Shown piece by piece: positions 9,198 to 18,561 of a stretch of DNA of 35,150 nt (position 1 is the stretch's first letter; every line of letters starts with the position of its first letter). This DNA comes from Pseudomonadota bacterium. Its GTDB lineage: Bacteria; Desulfobacterota; Desulfobacteria; Desulfobacterales; RPRI01. Both the position numbers and the translations under genes were made by a program. The DNA lies in NCBI GenBank assembly GCA_018823005.1, contig JAHJJB010000234.1, positions 1-35,150 of the forward strand, written 5' to 3'. The notes under the pieces were generated by a model. The model saw nothing but the letters and a program-made list of their open reading frames with translations, was not told the DNA's origin and did no database searches.

Positions 9198-10538
9198 ATG
9201 GAAGCTATTTGGAACGATGTAAAATCAGCGATAAGGGAAAATATTCCCGGTCATAGTTATAAAATGTGGATAGAACCCCTCGAGTTCAACAGAACTGTGG
9301 ATGGCGTTTTGGTGCTGTCAGTTCCGAACAGCTTTTCCAAAAAAAGAGTTCAGGACCACTATGGCAGTTTGATAGATTCGGAATTAAAAAAGATTGCCGG
9401 TGATCACTGCAGTTATATTATCGAGATTTGCGGAGAAAAAAGATCAGGGCGGAATAAACCTCATAATAATCATCAACTGCCGCTTCTGGATACGAACATT
9501 CAGCCTCATTACGGGCGATTTTTAAGAAAAGACTTTACTTTTGACCAGTTTGTTGTCGGTGGAAACAATGAATTCGCCTTTTCAGCGTCCCTCTCTCTTG
9601 CTTCAAGGAAGGACTCACAGCAAAGCAGTCTGTTCTTATTATCAAAGACCGGAATGGGTAAAAGCCATCTTGCCCAGGCTGTTGGACACCACGTTATTTC
9701 TCAGTCTCCTTCAGAACGCGTATATTATATAACTGCTGAAGATTTCAGTAATGAGATGGTCCAGGCTTTCCGTAATGATTCAATAGACAAGTTCAAGAGC
9801 AAATACAGAAAAGAATGTGATGTTCTGTTGCTGGAAGATGTTCATTATTTGGGAGGAAAAGAGCGCACGCAGATTGAACTCGCCCTGATTCTCGACACTT
9901 TAATGGATTCCGATAAGAAAATCATTTTTTCAAGCTGCTACCTTCCGGGTGATATACCCAAATTGCATGATAAGCTAAAATCTCGTTTTTCATACGGGAT
10001 TATTTCTGCTATTGAACCGCCCAATTTCAGGACAAGAGTAAGAATACTTCAAAGAAAAGCGCTTTTAAACGGATTTAAGGTTCCTGAGGAAATTATTAAT
10101 TATCTCGCAAGTGAGCTGAATGAAGATGTAAGGCAGCTTGAAAGCGGACTTATAGGCATTACCGCCAAGTCATCTCTCATGGGTATCCCAATCGATATTG
10201 ATCTTGCTGAAAGCGTGGTTAAAAATATAGTTTTGCATAAAAAAAGCATCACAATCGATGTTATAAAGAAGCTGGTTTGCAAGCATTTTAACATTACATT
10301 AGCCGATATTGTTTCAAATTCCCGAAAACAGACATTTACCCATCCGAGACAGATTGCGATTTATCTGTCCCGCCGGTACACTGATTCGCCATTGCAGACA
10401 ATCGGAAAGTGTTTCAACAGATATCATGCCACAGCCCTTCATTCCATCGGTGTTGTTGAGAGGGGTATTAAAGAGAACAGTTCCTTAAGGAAGCAGGTTG
10501 ACTATTTTTCCCAGAAACTTGAAGCCGGCAAGTTTTAA
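9198..10538 (+). CDS. dnaA: DnaA-family chromosomal replication initiator (divergent)
   Basis: Domain I (WNDVKSAIRENIPGHSYKMWIEPLEF), AAA+ core (FLLSKTGMGKSHLAQAVGHH; DVLLLEDVHYLGGKERTQIE; KLKSRFSYGI), domain IV (THPRQIAIYLSRRYTDSPLQTIGKCFNRYHATALHSI). Confidence 0.92.
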   Translation: MEAIWNDVKSAIRENIPGHSYKMWIEPLEFNRTVDGVLVLSVPNSFSKKRVQDHYGSLIDSELKKIAGDHCSYIIEICGEKRSGRNKPHNNHQLPLLDTNIQPHYGRFLRKDFTFDQFVVGGNNEFAFSASLSLASRKDSQQSSLFLLSKTGMGKSHLAQAVGHHVISQSPSERVYYITAEDFSNEMVQAFRNDSIDKFKSKYRKECDVLLLEDVHYLGGKERTQIELALILDTLMDSDKKIIFSSCYLPGDIPKLHDKLKSRFSYGIISAIEPPNFRTRVRILQRKALLNGFKVPEEIINYLASELNEDVRQLESGLIGITAKSSLMGIPIDIDLAESVVKNIVLHKKSITIDVIKKLVCKHFNITLADIVSNSRKQTFTHPRQIAIYLSRRYTDSPLQTIGKCFNRYHATALHSIGVVERGIKENSSLRKQVDYFSQKLEAGKF

Positions 10539-10601
10539 GCCTCTCTTTCCCCCTTTTGTGCTATTTTTAAAAAACCTTCGAAACATAATATTTCATTATA
10601 A

Positions 10602-11981
10602 ATGGCCCTCAATAATTCTACATTTAAAAAGATTCAGAGTATAGTCGGTGCCGGATACTGCAGCATTAAAAAAGAAGATCTTGCCTGCTATGCCTATGAT
10701 GCAACCGCAAATCGGTATTTGCCGGATGCCGTTGTATTTCCGAAAGATGCCGGCGAGATTTCGAAAATAATAAAGCTTGCCAATTCCGAAGAATTTTACG
10801 TCATACCCCGAGGCTCGGGTTCCGGAATGACGGGAGGATCTGTTGCCGTTATGGGCGGGGTAGTGCTTGTAATGACCCGATTAAACCGTATTATTGAGAT
10901 TGATACAGACAATCTTATAGCCTTTGCTGAACCCGGAGTTATCACCGCCCACTTTCACCGGGAAGTCGAGAAATCAGGCCTTTTCTATCCTCCCGATCCA
11001 TCCAGCTCAGAATTTTCAACCCTTGGCGGAAATCTTGCTGAATGCGCGGGAGGGCCAAGGGCGGTAAAATATGGAGTAACAAGAGATTATGTGCTTGGCC
11101 TCAAGGTAGTTCTCCCAACGGGTGAAATAATTGAAACCGGTGTAAAAACCGCGAAAGGGGTTGTCGGATATGATTTAACGCGTCTGTTGATAGGTTCGGA
11201 AGGTACTCTTGGAATAATTACGGAGATGACGCTAAAGCTTATATCACTTCCTGAAACAGTCAGGACGATGACTGCGGTTTTCCATGAAGTCGGGAAGGCG
11301 GCTGAAACTGTTTCTGAAATAATTAGAAGAGGGATTGTTCCGAGAACTATAGAATTCATGGACAGGGCTTCAATAATCTGTGTTGAGAATTATCTTAAAT
11401 TAGGCCTTCCTGTTGATGCCGGAGCATTGCTGTTAATAGAGGTCGACGGGAGGGCTGAAGAGGCTGAATCGGCGATAAATCGTCTTGAGGAGCTTTGCAT
11501 AAATCTCGGAGCAAGAGAGGTTGCCATAGCAAAGACAAAAGAGGAGGCTGCTGTAATCTGGAAAGCACGCAAGGCCATATCCCCGGCACTTTTTACATAT
11601 GCTCCCGACAAGATTAACGAAGATATTGTGGTTCCGAGGAGCAGAATACCGGATATGGTAAGAAGAATTGAAGAAATGAAAAATAAAACAGGCCTTACAA
11701 TAGTCGGTTTCGGGCATGCCGGTGACGGCAACATACACTTCAATATCATGCTCGACAAAAAGAACAGGGAAGAAGTGAAAAAGGCATGGGCAGTAGTTGA
11801 AGAACTGTTTGATTATACGGTTGAGCTGGGGGGTACTATTTCGGGTGAACACGGAATAGGCATCACAAAGGCGCCATACATGCCTAAAGAGGTCGGTAAG
11901 GATGAGATAGAGCTTATGAAAAAGTTAAAAAGGCTCTTTGATCCGAATGGGATATTAAATCCCGGAAAGATATTTGTGTAA
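10602..11981 (+). CDS. FAD-linked oxidase, glycolate oxidase GlcD / D-lactate dehydrogenase family
   Basis: PRGSGSGMTGGSVAVMGGVVLVMTRLNRI, LGGNLAECAGGPRAVKYGVTRDYVLGL, GFGHAGDGNIHFN, SGEHGIGITKAPYM. Confidence 0.93.
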   Translation: MALNNSTFKKIQSIVGAGYCSIKKEDLACYAYDATANRYLPDAVVFPKDAGEISKIIKLANSEEFYVIPRGSGSGMTGGSVAVMGGVVLVMTRLNRIIEIDTDNLIAFAEPGVITAHFHREVEKSGLFYPPDPSSSEFSTLGGNLAECAGGPRAVKYGVTRDYVLGLKVVLPTGEIIETGVKTAKGVVGYDLTRLLIGSEGTLGIITEMTLKLISLPETVRTMTAVFHEVGKAAETVSEIIRRGIVPRTIEFMDRASIICVENYLKLGLPVDAGALLLIEVDGRAEEAESAINRLEELCINLGAREVAIAKTKEEAAVIWKARKAISPALFTYAPDKINEDIVVPRSRIPDMVRRIEEMKNKTGLTIVGFGHAGDGNIHFNIMLDKKNREEVKKAWAVVEELFDYTVELGGTISGEHGIGITKAPYMPKEVGKDEIELMKKLKRLFDPNGILNPGKIFV

Positions 11982-12001
11982 TCTGTTTTTTAATAAAGCT
12001 T

Positions 12002-12202
12002 TTATTGCAGCCTGCCTTTAAATGTATTTTCACCGAATACAATTTCTTCAATAATTTCTATCTTGGAATTCTGATCTTTTTCTATATAGCATCTTAAGCT
12101 TAAAGCACAAAATTTTTTGCAAATCGTATCGTTGATTGAAAAATTTCCAAAACATCCTACATGATTACCAAGATTATCCTGTTCTTTTAACATTTTATTC
12201 AT
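12002..12202 (-). CDS. Small four-cysteine protein, hypothetical
   Basis: 66 aa, 3 bp downstream of the inositol monophosphatase on the same strand; CFGNFSINDTICKKFCALSLRC (C-x10-C-x3-C-x5-C). Confidence 0.6.
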   Translation of the reverse strand: MNKMLKEQDNLGNHVGCFGNFSINDTICKKFCALSLRCYIEKDQNSKIEIIEEIVFGENTFKGRLQ

Positions 12203-12205
12203 TTT

Positions 12206-12988
12206 CTATCCTTTTATCTCAAGCAACCCGAGCATTTCCTTATGGATTTTGCCGTTCGTTGCCAGAATCTCATTTTTGTACATATTATACGGGTTTCCGG
12301 AAAAATCGGAAATTTTTCCTCCTGCTTCACTTGCAATGATAAAGCCTGCGGCCGTATCCCACGGCTTCAGATTTTCTTCCCAGAAACCTTCAAAGCGTCC
12401 TGAAGCAACAAAACAGAGGTCCAAGGCTGCTGAGCCGAGCCTTCTGATCCCCTGGGATGCATTGAGGCAGTTGAAAAAACGAGCCTGTAAGGGTTTAATG
12501 ATGTCTTTTACATTGTACGGGAATCCGGTTACAAGCAGGCTCTCGGAAAGTGATGTCGTTCCGGAAACATGTATTGGCATGCCGTTTAATTCCGCGCCTT
12601 CCCCTTTGATTGCAGTAAACAGTTCCCCTGTTATGGGATTTAATACGATGCCTGCTGCTATATCACCCTTAATGGAAAAGGCTATTGAAACCGCAAACAA
12701 ACCAAGATTATGGGCAAAATTTGTGGTTCCATCTAGAGGATCGATAATCCATATGCATTCAGCACCATTATTATCGCTTCCGCTCTCTTCGGCAAGTATT
12801 CCATGTGATGGAAATACCTTCCTGATTGTTTCAATTATCAACCTTTCAGACTCGGTATCCGATTCTGTAAGCAGGTCTTTCGCCCCTTTTTTTTGGACTT
12901 TACACTTTTTTCCGAAGTTGGCTCTAAGTATCTTCGCTCCTTCATATGCAGCTGCGATACCGACTCTTTTAACTGATTTCAGATCCAT
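12206..12988 (-). CDS. suhB: Inositol monophosphatase family protein (SuhB-like)
   Basis: LLTESDTESERLIIETI, ILAEESG, WIIDPLDGTTNFAHNLGLFAVSIA, LKPWDTAAGFIIASEAGG. Confidence 0.93.
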   Translation of the reverse strand: MDLKSVKRVGIAAAYEGAKILRANFGKKCKVQKKGAKDLLTESDTESERLIIETIRKVFPSHGILAEESGSDNNGAECIWIIDPLDGTTNFAHNLGLFAVSIAFSIKGDIAAGIVLNPITGELFTAIKGEGAELNGMPIHVSGTTSLSESLLVTGFPYNVKDIIKPLQARFFNCLNASQGIRRLGSAALDLCFVASGRFEGFWEENLKPWDTAAGFIIASEAGGKISDFSGNPYNMYKNEILATNGKIHKEMLGLLEIKG

Positions 12989-13106
12989 AAGGGTCTCTCT
13001 TTATATTCCCTGCCGGGGCATGTCAACCCATTTTGTAACCGCCTGTTTAAAACTGCGTTCACAATTTCGCGGGGTTTGGTTATCAGGATCGGTGGTTTGG
13101 TAAAGG

Positions 13107-14744
13107 TCATCGCCTTTGGCAGATCGACTCTATGGAATGTTGCATTTTTTCAATAAGAGGGGGCAGGGTTGATTCATCATCAGCTGAAATCGGGATGCAG
13201 CCAAAAATCCGGCATAACTTTTCGGTAGTTTCTTTTCCGGCAAGATCCTGTTTGTTGAAAACGCGGATCATCGATATTTTGTCTAAATTCAAGTCCGAAA
13301 GTATTCCTTCAACAGATTCTATCTGGTCCTCAAATCTCGGATTGCTGATGTCTATTACATGAAGCAGGAGATCGGCATTGTTTAATTCTTCAAGTGTTGC
13401 GCGGAAAGCAACAAGCAGGTCCTTCGGGATGTTTTTAATAAAACCGACGGTATCGGTTATTATTACCTCGGTATCTTTAGGGAATTTCAAACGCCTGCTC
13501 GACGGATCAAGGGTTGCAAAGAGTCTTTTTTCAGCAAGCACATTGCTTTTTGTCAGAGTATTAAGAAGAGTGGATTTGCCCGCGTTTGTGTAGCCTATTA
13601 TTGAAATAACAGGCAAATCCTTTTTGCCGCGTTTTGCCCTTTGCTGATGCCTGTGCTGTATTACCAGTGAAAGCGCTTTTTCCAGCTGGTTTATACGGTT
13701 GCGTGCAAGCCTGCGGTTTAGCTCAAGCTTTGTTTCTCCGGGGCCTCTTCCACCTATGCCGCCGGTTAGGCGGGACATGGCTGTATTTTTAGTTACAAGG
13801 CGGGGGAGCATGTATTTCAGCTGGGCGAGTTCCACCTGCAGCTTTCCTTCTTTTGTCTGTGCCCGCTGGGCGAAAATGTCCAGTATAAGCTGGGTCCTGT
13901 CTATGATTTTTATATCTGTTTTGTCCGTTATAGACCTTATCTGGGATGAATTCAGCTCCTGGTCAAAAACCAACATGGACGCACCCCTTTGAAGGGCAAG
14001 AAGAGAGAGTTCCTCAAGTTTTCCAGGCCCAATATAAAATTTTGGATCGGCCTTGGTTCTGTACTGGATAAAGCTTTCTATAATTTCTATTCCTCCCGAC
14101 CCGGCAAGTTCTTTCAATTCATCCATCGAGTCTGAAGCCTCATTCTTGGAATCTGTTGAAACACTCACAAGGATAGCCCTTTCCATGCACCGTCCTGAAA
14201 AACGGACAGGCTTGGACTGTGCAAGTTCCGATTCAATGGCCTGAATCAGTTCAAGACATCCCGTATCAAGCTGGCCGGGTTTTATGGGCTGAAGAATACG
14301 GTATGGTTCGCCATCAAGGCTTTTGGGAAGTATATGCCCTACATGGATTTCATAGGGCTGCCCGTCATTTGATGATGTTATTGCTGCCATCATGTCGAGC
14401 TTTAGAAGAGTAAGGTCGGTGATATCGTCCCTGGAGAGAGGTTCGTTTTTCATGTGGACGTGTATGCACCTTAAACCCTTAAGCCTGTCAGGCGCTGTCC
14501 TGTATTCGCTTAAATCGGGTATTAAAATGCGCCTCTGGTCCCCAACGATAACGTTTGTTATCCTGCCCTGGCGGTCAATAAGAAGGCCTAACTGGCGGCG
14601 TATTTCCATTGCGAGTATGCACAGTTCGCGGGCTATCTCGGGGGTTATAAGAAATTCGGGAGGAGTACGGCGGCGGTACAGATTCTCAAGTCTCTTTATA
14701 TGACTGGCTTTCAGGCCGCCGGTATTTCCGGAAAGTTTTCTCAT
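13107..14744 (-). CDS. hflX: GTPase HflX with long N-terminal extension
   Basis: FYIGPGKLEEL, LVFDQELNSSQIR, DRTQLILDIFAQRAQTKEGKLQVELAQLKYMLPRL, GRGPGETKLE, ISIIGYTNAGKSTLLNTLT, DTVGFIKNIP. Confidence 0.95.
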   Translation of the reverse strand: MRKLSGNTGGLKASHIKRLENLYRRRTPPEFLITPEIARELCILAMEIRRQLGLLIDRQGRITNVIVGDQRRILIPDLSEYRTAPDRLKGLRCIHVHMKNEPLSRDDITDLTLLKLDMMAAITSSNDGQPYEIHVGHILPKSLDGEPYRILQPIKPGQLDTGCLELIQAIESELAQSKPVRFSGRCMERAILVSVSTDSKNEASDSMDELKELAGSGGIEIIESFIQYRTKADPKFYIGPGKLEELSLLALQRGASMLVFDQELNSSQIRSITDKTDIKIIDRTQLILDIFAQRAQTKEGKLQVELAQLKYMLPRLVTKNTAMSRLTGGIGGRGPGETKLELNRRLARNRINQLEKALSLVIQHRHQQRAKRGKKDLPVISIIGYTNAGKSTLLNTLTKSNVLAEKRLFATLDPSSRRLKFPKDTEVIITDTVGFIKNIPKDLLVAFRATLEELNNADLLLHVIDISNPRFEDQIESVEGILSDLNLDKISMIRVFNKQDLAGKETTEKLCRIFGCIPISADDESTLPPLIEKMQHSIESICQRR

Positions 14745-14811
14745 TTCAGATTATTATACCTTAAAATATATAGCTATTATCAGAATAATGTTCCGATCGG
14801 CTATTTCAAGT

Positions 14812-15031
14812 TGTTTGGGTATGGGTGCGTATGCGAACCGCAGAAAATTTGTCACATGTCTTCGAGGACGCCCCCAAATAGATAATAAAGATTGTACAGG
14901 CGGATACAATAAACGGCTTCGTGAGAAAAACCATTTTTGGGCTGCACGGATTTCATGGATGCGGATATGCCGCCGTTGACGAAGGGCAGGGCATTATTTC
15001 TGCGGATCGCATACGCACCCATACCCAAACA
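14812..15031. mobile_element. MITE-like element, copy 1 (no transposase)
   Basis: Left end tgtttgggtatgggtgcgtatgcgaaccgcagaaa; right end is its reverse complement (tttctgcggatcgcatacgcacccatacccaaaca) with one mismatch; whole element re-aligns to 34917-35134. Confidence 0.85.
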
Positions 15032-15062
15032 GAATAGATTTATGATATTTACTGTAATCCTT

Positions 15063-16436
15063 CTACATACCATAGATCTCTTTTGCCTTGTCTTTAAAGC
15101 AGGTATAGGAACCCTGGAAAGTAAGTACGACTTCGCCGGTTGGGCCGTTTCTCTGCTTTCTCAACAGAATTTCTGCGGTATTTTTTTTCGGGTTGTCCTC
15201 ATTTTTGTTGTATATTTCGTCTCTGTAAATAAATGCAACAACATCAGCATCCTGCTCGAGTGCGCCAGACTCTCTTAAATCAGCAAGCTGCGGTCTTTTG
15301 TCGGTTCGATCCTCGAGCTTTCTGTTCAGCTGGGAGAGAGCAATAACGGGGATTTTCAGTTCTTTGGCAAGGGCTTTTAAAGATCTTGACATTTCGGCTA
15401 TCTCCAGATCCCTCCGTTCAGCTGAAAAAGAGCTTTTCATAAGCTGCAGATAATCAATGATTACAAGGCCAAGCCCTTTGTTCATTTTGAGCCTTCGTGC
15501 TTTTGCCCTGATTTCCATGGAAGAGATGCTGGGTGAATCGTCTATGAATATGGGAGCCTGAGACAGGGTTGCAGCCGCGTCTGTCAGATTGACCCAGTCG
15601 GCATCGCTTAGAAAACCTCCTCTTAGCCGGGAGGAATCGACCCTTGCCTCCGAGCAGAGCATCCTGAGAGAAAGCTGCTCTTTAGACATTTCAAGGGAAA
15701 AGATAGCAACCGGAACATTTGATTTAACAGCAGCGTTTCTTGCGATATTCAATGCGAAAGCGGTTTTTCCCATACCGGGACGGGCAGCAATTATGATCAG
15801 GTCCGAATTTTGGAAGCCTGAAGTAAGTGCATCAAAATCGGTAAAACCGCTTTCAACTCCGGTTACAAGGGATTTTTTCCCCTGCCGTTCTTCAAGGGCG
15901 TCAAAGTTGTCATCTATAATATCCTTTAATGGATAAAAAGCCTGTTTGATTTTTTTTTCGGATATTTCAAAAATTGAACTCTGGGCAAAATCGAGAATTT
16001 CGTTCAGGTTGCCGCTGTCTTCAAAACATTTACTAACAATAGCAGTTGCCTTTTCGATAAGGCGTCTCAGACAGGCCTTTTCATAGACCAGGCGGGCGTA
16101 ATGAGTTGCGTTTGTAGCAAGTGGAATATCAAGGAATCTTGCAAGATATGCCGCGCCGCCGACTTCTTCAATCTGGCCCTGTTCTTTCAGTGCATTGACT
16201 AATGTGACAAGGTCAACCGGTTCGTTTTTGTTAAAGAGATCAAGAATTGATGAGTAGATCTTCTGGTGGGCTATCTTATAAAAATCATTTGGAGTAAGAA
16301 CTTCGATAACTTCAAGCAAAGCATTATTGTCAATCAAAATGGCGCTGAATAAAGATTCCTCGGCCTCAATGCTCTGAGGCGGAACTTTTAACAGGTAGGA
16401 TGTCTCTTTTTCACTTTGATGTTTGGTTCTTGCCAT
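15063..16436 (-). CDS. dnaB: Replicative DNA helicase DnaB
   Basis: PPQSIEAEESLFSAILID, LIIIAARPGMGKTAFALNIARNAA, FSLEMSKEQLSLRMLCSEA, LVIIDYLQLM, LSQLNRKLEDR, LRESGALEQDADVVAFIYRDE. Confidence 0.97.
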   Translation of the reverse strand: MARTKHQSEKETSYLLKVPPQSIEAEESLFSAILIDNNALLEVIEVLTPNDFYKIAHQKIYSSILDLFNKNEPVDLVTLVNALKEQGQIEEVGGAAYLARFLDIPLATNATHYARLVYEKACLRRLIEKATAIVSKCFEDSGNLNEILDFAQSSIFEISEKKIKQAFYPLKDIIDDNFDALEERQGKKSLVTGVESGFTDFDALTSGFQNSDLIIIAARPGMGKTAFALNIARNAAVKSNVPVAIFSLEMSKEQLSLRMLCSEARVDSSRLRGGFLSDADWVNLTDAAATLSQAPIFIDDSPSISSMEIRAKARRLKMNKGLGLVIIDYLQLMKSSFSAERRDLEIAEMSRSLKALAKELKIPVIALSQLNRKLEDRTDKRPQLADLRESGALEQDADVVAFIYRDEIYNKNEDNPKKNTAEILLRKQRNGPTGEVVLTFQGSYTCFKDKAKEIYGM

Positions 16437-16540
16437 TGGATTTGATGAAATAGTGAATCAGGTTATCAGCGGTCTATAGAGACCTTTGCATAACACCCCC
16501 TTTTGCCCGATTTATTTAAAGATTTGGTTTTTGGTCTCTT

Positions 16541-16589
16541 GTTTGTAGTTTCTGGTTTTTCTTTTAACCAGGAACCAGTAACTATAAAC
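16541..16589. repeat. Imperfect inverted repeat in dnaB-rplI spacer
   Basis: gtttgtagtttctggtt (16541-16557) versus aaccagtaactataaac (16573-16589), 15/17 complementary. Confidence 0.55.
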
Positions 16590-16750
16590 CATGAACCTAA
16601 GCCTTAAATATCACCTTCCTTGTACTTGGCCAAAATTGGGCGTTCTTCAAAGGTCTCTTCTAAATATCTTCCATCTGATACCCTCGGTTATTTGTTGAAG
16701 AAATATTCCGTTACAGGATACCATAACCAGTTTTATGTAAAAAAGCCATA

Positions 16751-17194
16751 CTATTCCGGCACAACTTCAACGGTTATTAGCGGTTTAACCCCCTTGTACA
16801 CGCGGACAGGCACAGTGAATGTGCCCAGAGTTTTTATGGGTTCTCCGAGCAGCACCATGCTTTTTTCCACAGTAAAGCCTTGAGCGGCAAGAGAGTCCAC
16901 AATGTCACGTACTGAAACTGAACCGTATAGCCGGTCTTCCTCGCTCACCTTTGCGTTTATCCTGCATACAACCCCTTCAAGCTTTTTGGCTATCTCTTCA
17001 GCAAGCCCTTTCTCCTTAGCGATCTGGATTTCAAGTTTAACCTTTTCCCGTTCCAGCATCTTAACGTTCTGGGGGGTGTTTAGAACAGCCTTTTTCTGGG
17101 GCAAAAGATAGTTGCGTGCATAGCCTTCGGAAACATTCACGACGCTGCCGACAAGCCCCAAAGATTCGATGGTTTCCTTCAATATTACTTTCAT
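16751..17194 (-). CDS. rplI: 50S ribosomal protein L9
   Basis: MKVILKETIESLGLVGSVVNVSEGYARNYLLPQKKA. Confidence 0.97.
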   Translation of the reverse strand: MKVILKETIESLGLVGSVVNVSEGYARNYLLPQKKAVLNTPQNVKMLEREKVKLEIQIAKEKGLAEEIAKKLEGVVCRINAKVSEEDRLYGSVSVRDIVDSLAAQGFTVEKSMVLLGEPIKTLGTFTVPVRVYKGVKPLITVEVVPE

Positions 17195-17286
17195 AATTTA
17201 ACCTCCAAATAACAGGCATGCTTTTTGTATTGGTTTCAAAATTGCAATACAAAAAGGCCATCAAGTTTTTATTAAAAAATATTTGT

Positions 17287-18234
17287 TTAAGTGTTGTTCT
17301 CTTTTCTTATGTTGAGCCACGTATCAAAAAAACCAAGCCCTATTACAAACAGAAATATGAAATGCTGAAGAGCAATAAGGCTGTACAAAAAGACTTTGAG
17401 CGTTCGGGGGACCCTTTTTTTTTCAAAATAATAAGAGACGATAGCTATGCCCTGAAAGAAGTATATTATCATCAGAACAAGCAAAAAATTCAAACCTGTT
17501 ATCTTGAAAGCCTTGTCGGGAAAGAAGAGCATAACAGATGATGCAATTACAACCCAGACAAGATATTCGGGTGCCTTCCATAAATTCAGTGATATAAAAT
17601 CAGGATAGTACAGATTATTTTTAACAAGCACCGGTTTTGAAAGCATGAGATTGATCCAGCTAACAAGGAGCGTAAAAGCAACTATTAAAGCCGGGATTAT
17701 CCCGACAAGTACATACCTGATCTGTTCAATGGAACCTGAAATCATCTGAATATGTTCTTCCGAAACGTCCATGTTTTTGTAAATTTCTATTGCAAGTTTC
17801 AGATTTTCTGTAATGTATTCAGAGGCCAGTGCATAAATCCCTATATTCCGGATGTTTGAAAATACCATCAGGCAAATCAGTCCTGAAACAAGAACGCCGG
17901 AGGAGGAATACAAAATTATTTTTTCAATCGACAGATCATAATGAAACAATTCGCCAATGAGAAAACCTAAAAACAAAAGTCCGGCAAAAAAGATTAAGTC
18001 GATCGATACACTTTGCATGGCAAATACAATAGCAATAATTGTTGCTGCAATAATAACAAGCCCAAGTTTTCTGCCGAGTTTTGAATGATAAAATATAATT
18101 GGCAATGGAATAAACAGGGCGCAGAAAAAACCTATTATCGGAATGTAAATTGATATAAGGCAAATAAGGACTGATAGGCCTATCCCCTTTGTTAAATCCC
18201 TGAATATGTTCTCTTCGGCAATTGGCACTATCAT
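17287..18234 (-). CDS. DUF2232-type multi-pass membrane protein between rpsR and rplI
   Basis: Hydrophobic multi-TM protein in the conserved rpsF-rpsR-DUF2232-rplI-dnaB context; ATG 18234 preceded by GGGAGG on the minus strand (track start 18300 overlaps rpsR). Confidence 0.82.
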   Translation of the reverse strand: MIVPIAEENIFRDLTKGIGLSVLICLISIYIPIIGFFCALFIPLPIIFYHSKLGRKLGLVIIAATIIAIVFAMQSVSIDLIFFAGLLFLGFLIGELFHYDLSIEKIILYSSSGVLVSGLICLMVFSNIRNIGIYALASEYITENLKLAIEIYKNMDVSEEHIQMISGSIEQIRYVLVGIIPALIVAFTLLVSWINLMLSKPVLVKNNLYYPDFISLNLWKAPEYLVWVVIASSVMLFFPDKAFKITGLNFLLVLMIIYFFQGIAIVSYYFEKKRVPRTLKVFLYSLIALQHFIFLFVIGLGFFDTWLNIRKENNT

Positions 18235-18277
18235 AGCCTCCCTAGAAGCAGTCTTGGATACCGATGCGAAGTGTAAG

Positions 18278-18556
18278 TTAAAAATCCAAAGTGCCGACAT
18301 ACGGTAAAAGGGCTATTGAGCGGGCTTGTTTGATTGCATGAGTCAATACCCTCTGATGTTTTGCACATGTGCCTGAAATGCGTCTGGGAATTATTTTGCC
18401 CCTTTCGGTTGTAAAGTATCTGAGTGACTTTGAATCTTTATAATCTATTACAAGGGTTGAGTCTGCACAGAAGCGGCAAACTTTACGCCTGTGAAATACC
18501 CGTTTCTTTTTTCTATCCGTTTCGGTTTGTCCTTTTCCTTGATTATCGTAAGCCAT
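18278..18556 (-). CDS. rpsR: 30S ribosomal protein S18
   Basis: [61 protein letters not shown]. Confidence 0.97.
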   Translation of the reverse strand: MAYDNQGKGQTETDRKKKRVFHRRKVCRFCADSTLVIDYKDSKSLRYFTTERGKIIPRRISGTCAKHQRVLTHAIKQARSIALLPYVGTLDF

Positions 18557-18561
18557 ATATA

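Noticed and set aside
12249-13103. 284-aa plus-strand ORF
   Set aside because: Antisense to a clearly recognised inositol monophosphatase; translation shows no family resemblance and is a mirror-frame artefact.
14852-15073. 73-aa minus-strand ORF resembling the 60-aa ORF at 34959-35141, suggesting a conserved small protein
   Set aside because: Both lie inside the MITE-like element; substitutions between copies are not biased to third codon positions and the ORFs run through the inverted repeats.
16620-16883. 87-aa plus-strand ORF overlapping the rplI end
   Set aside because: Overlaps rplI antisense and has no family features.
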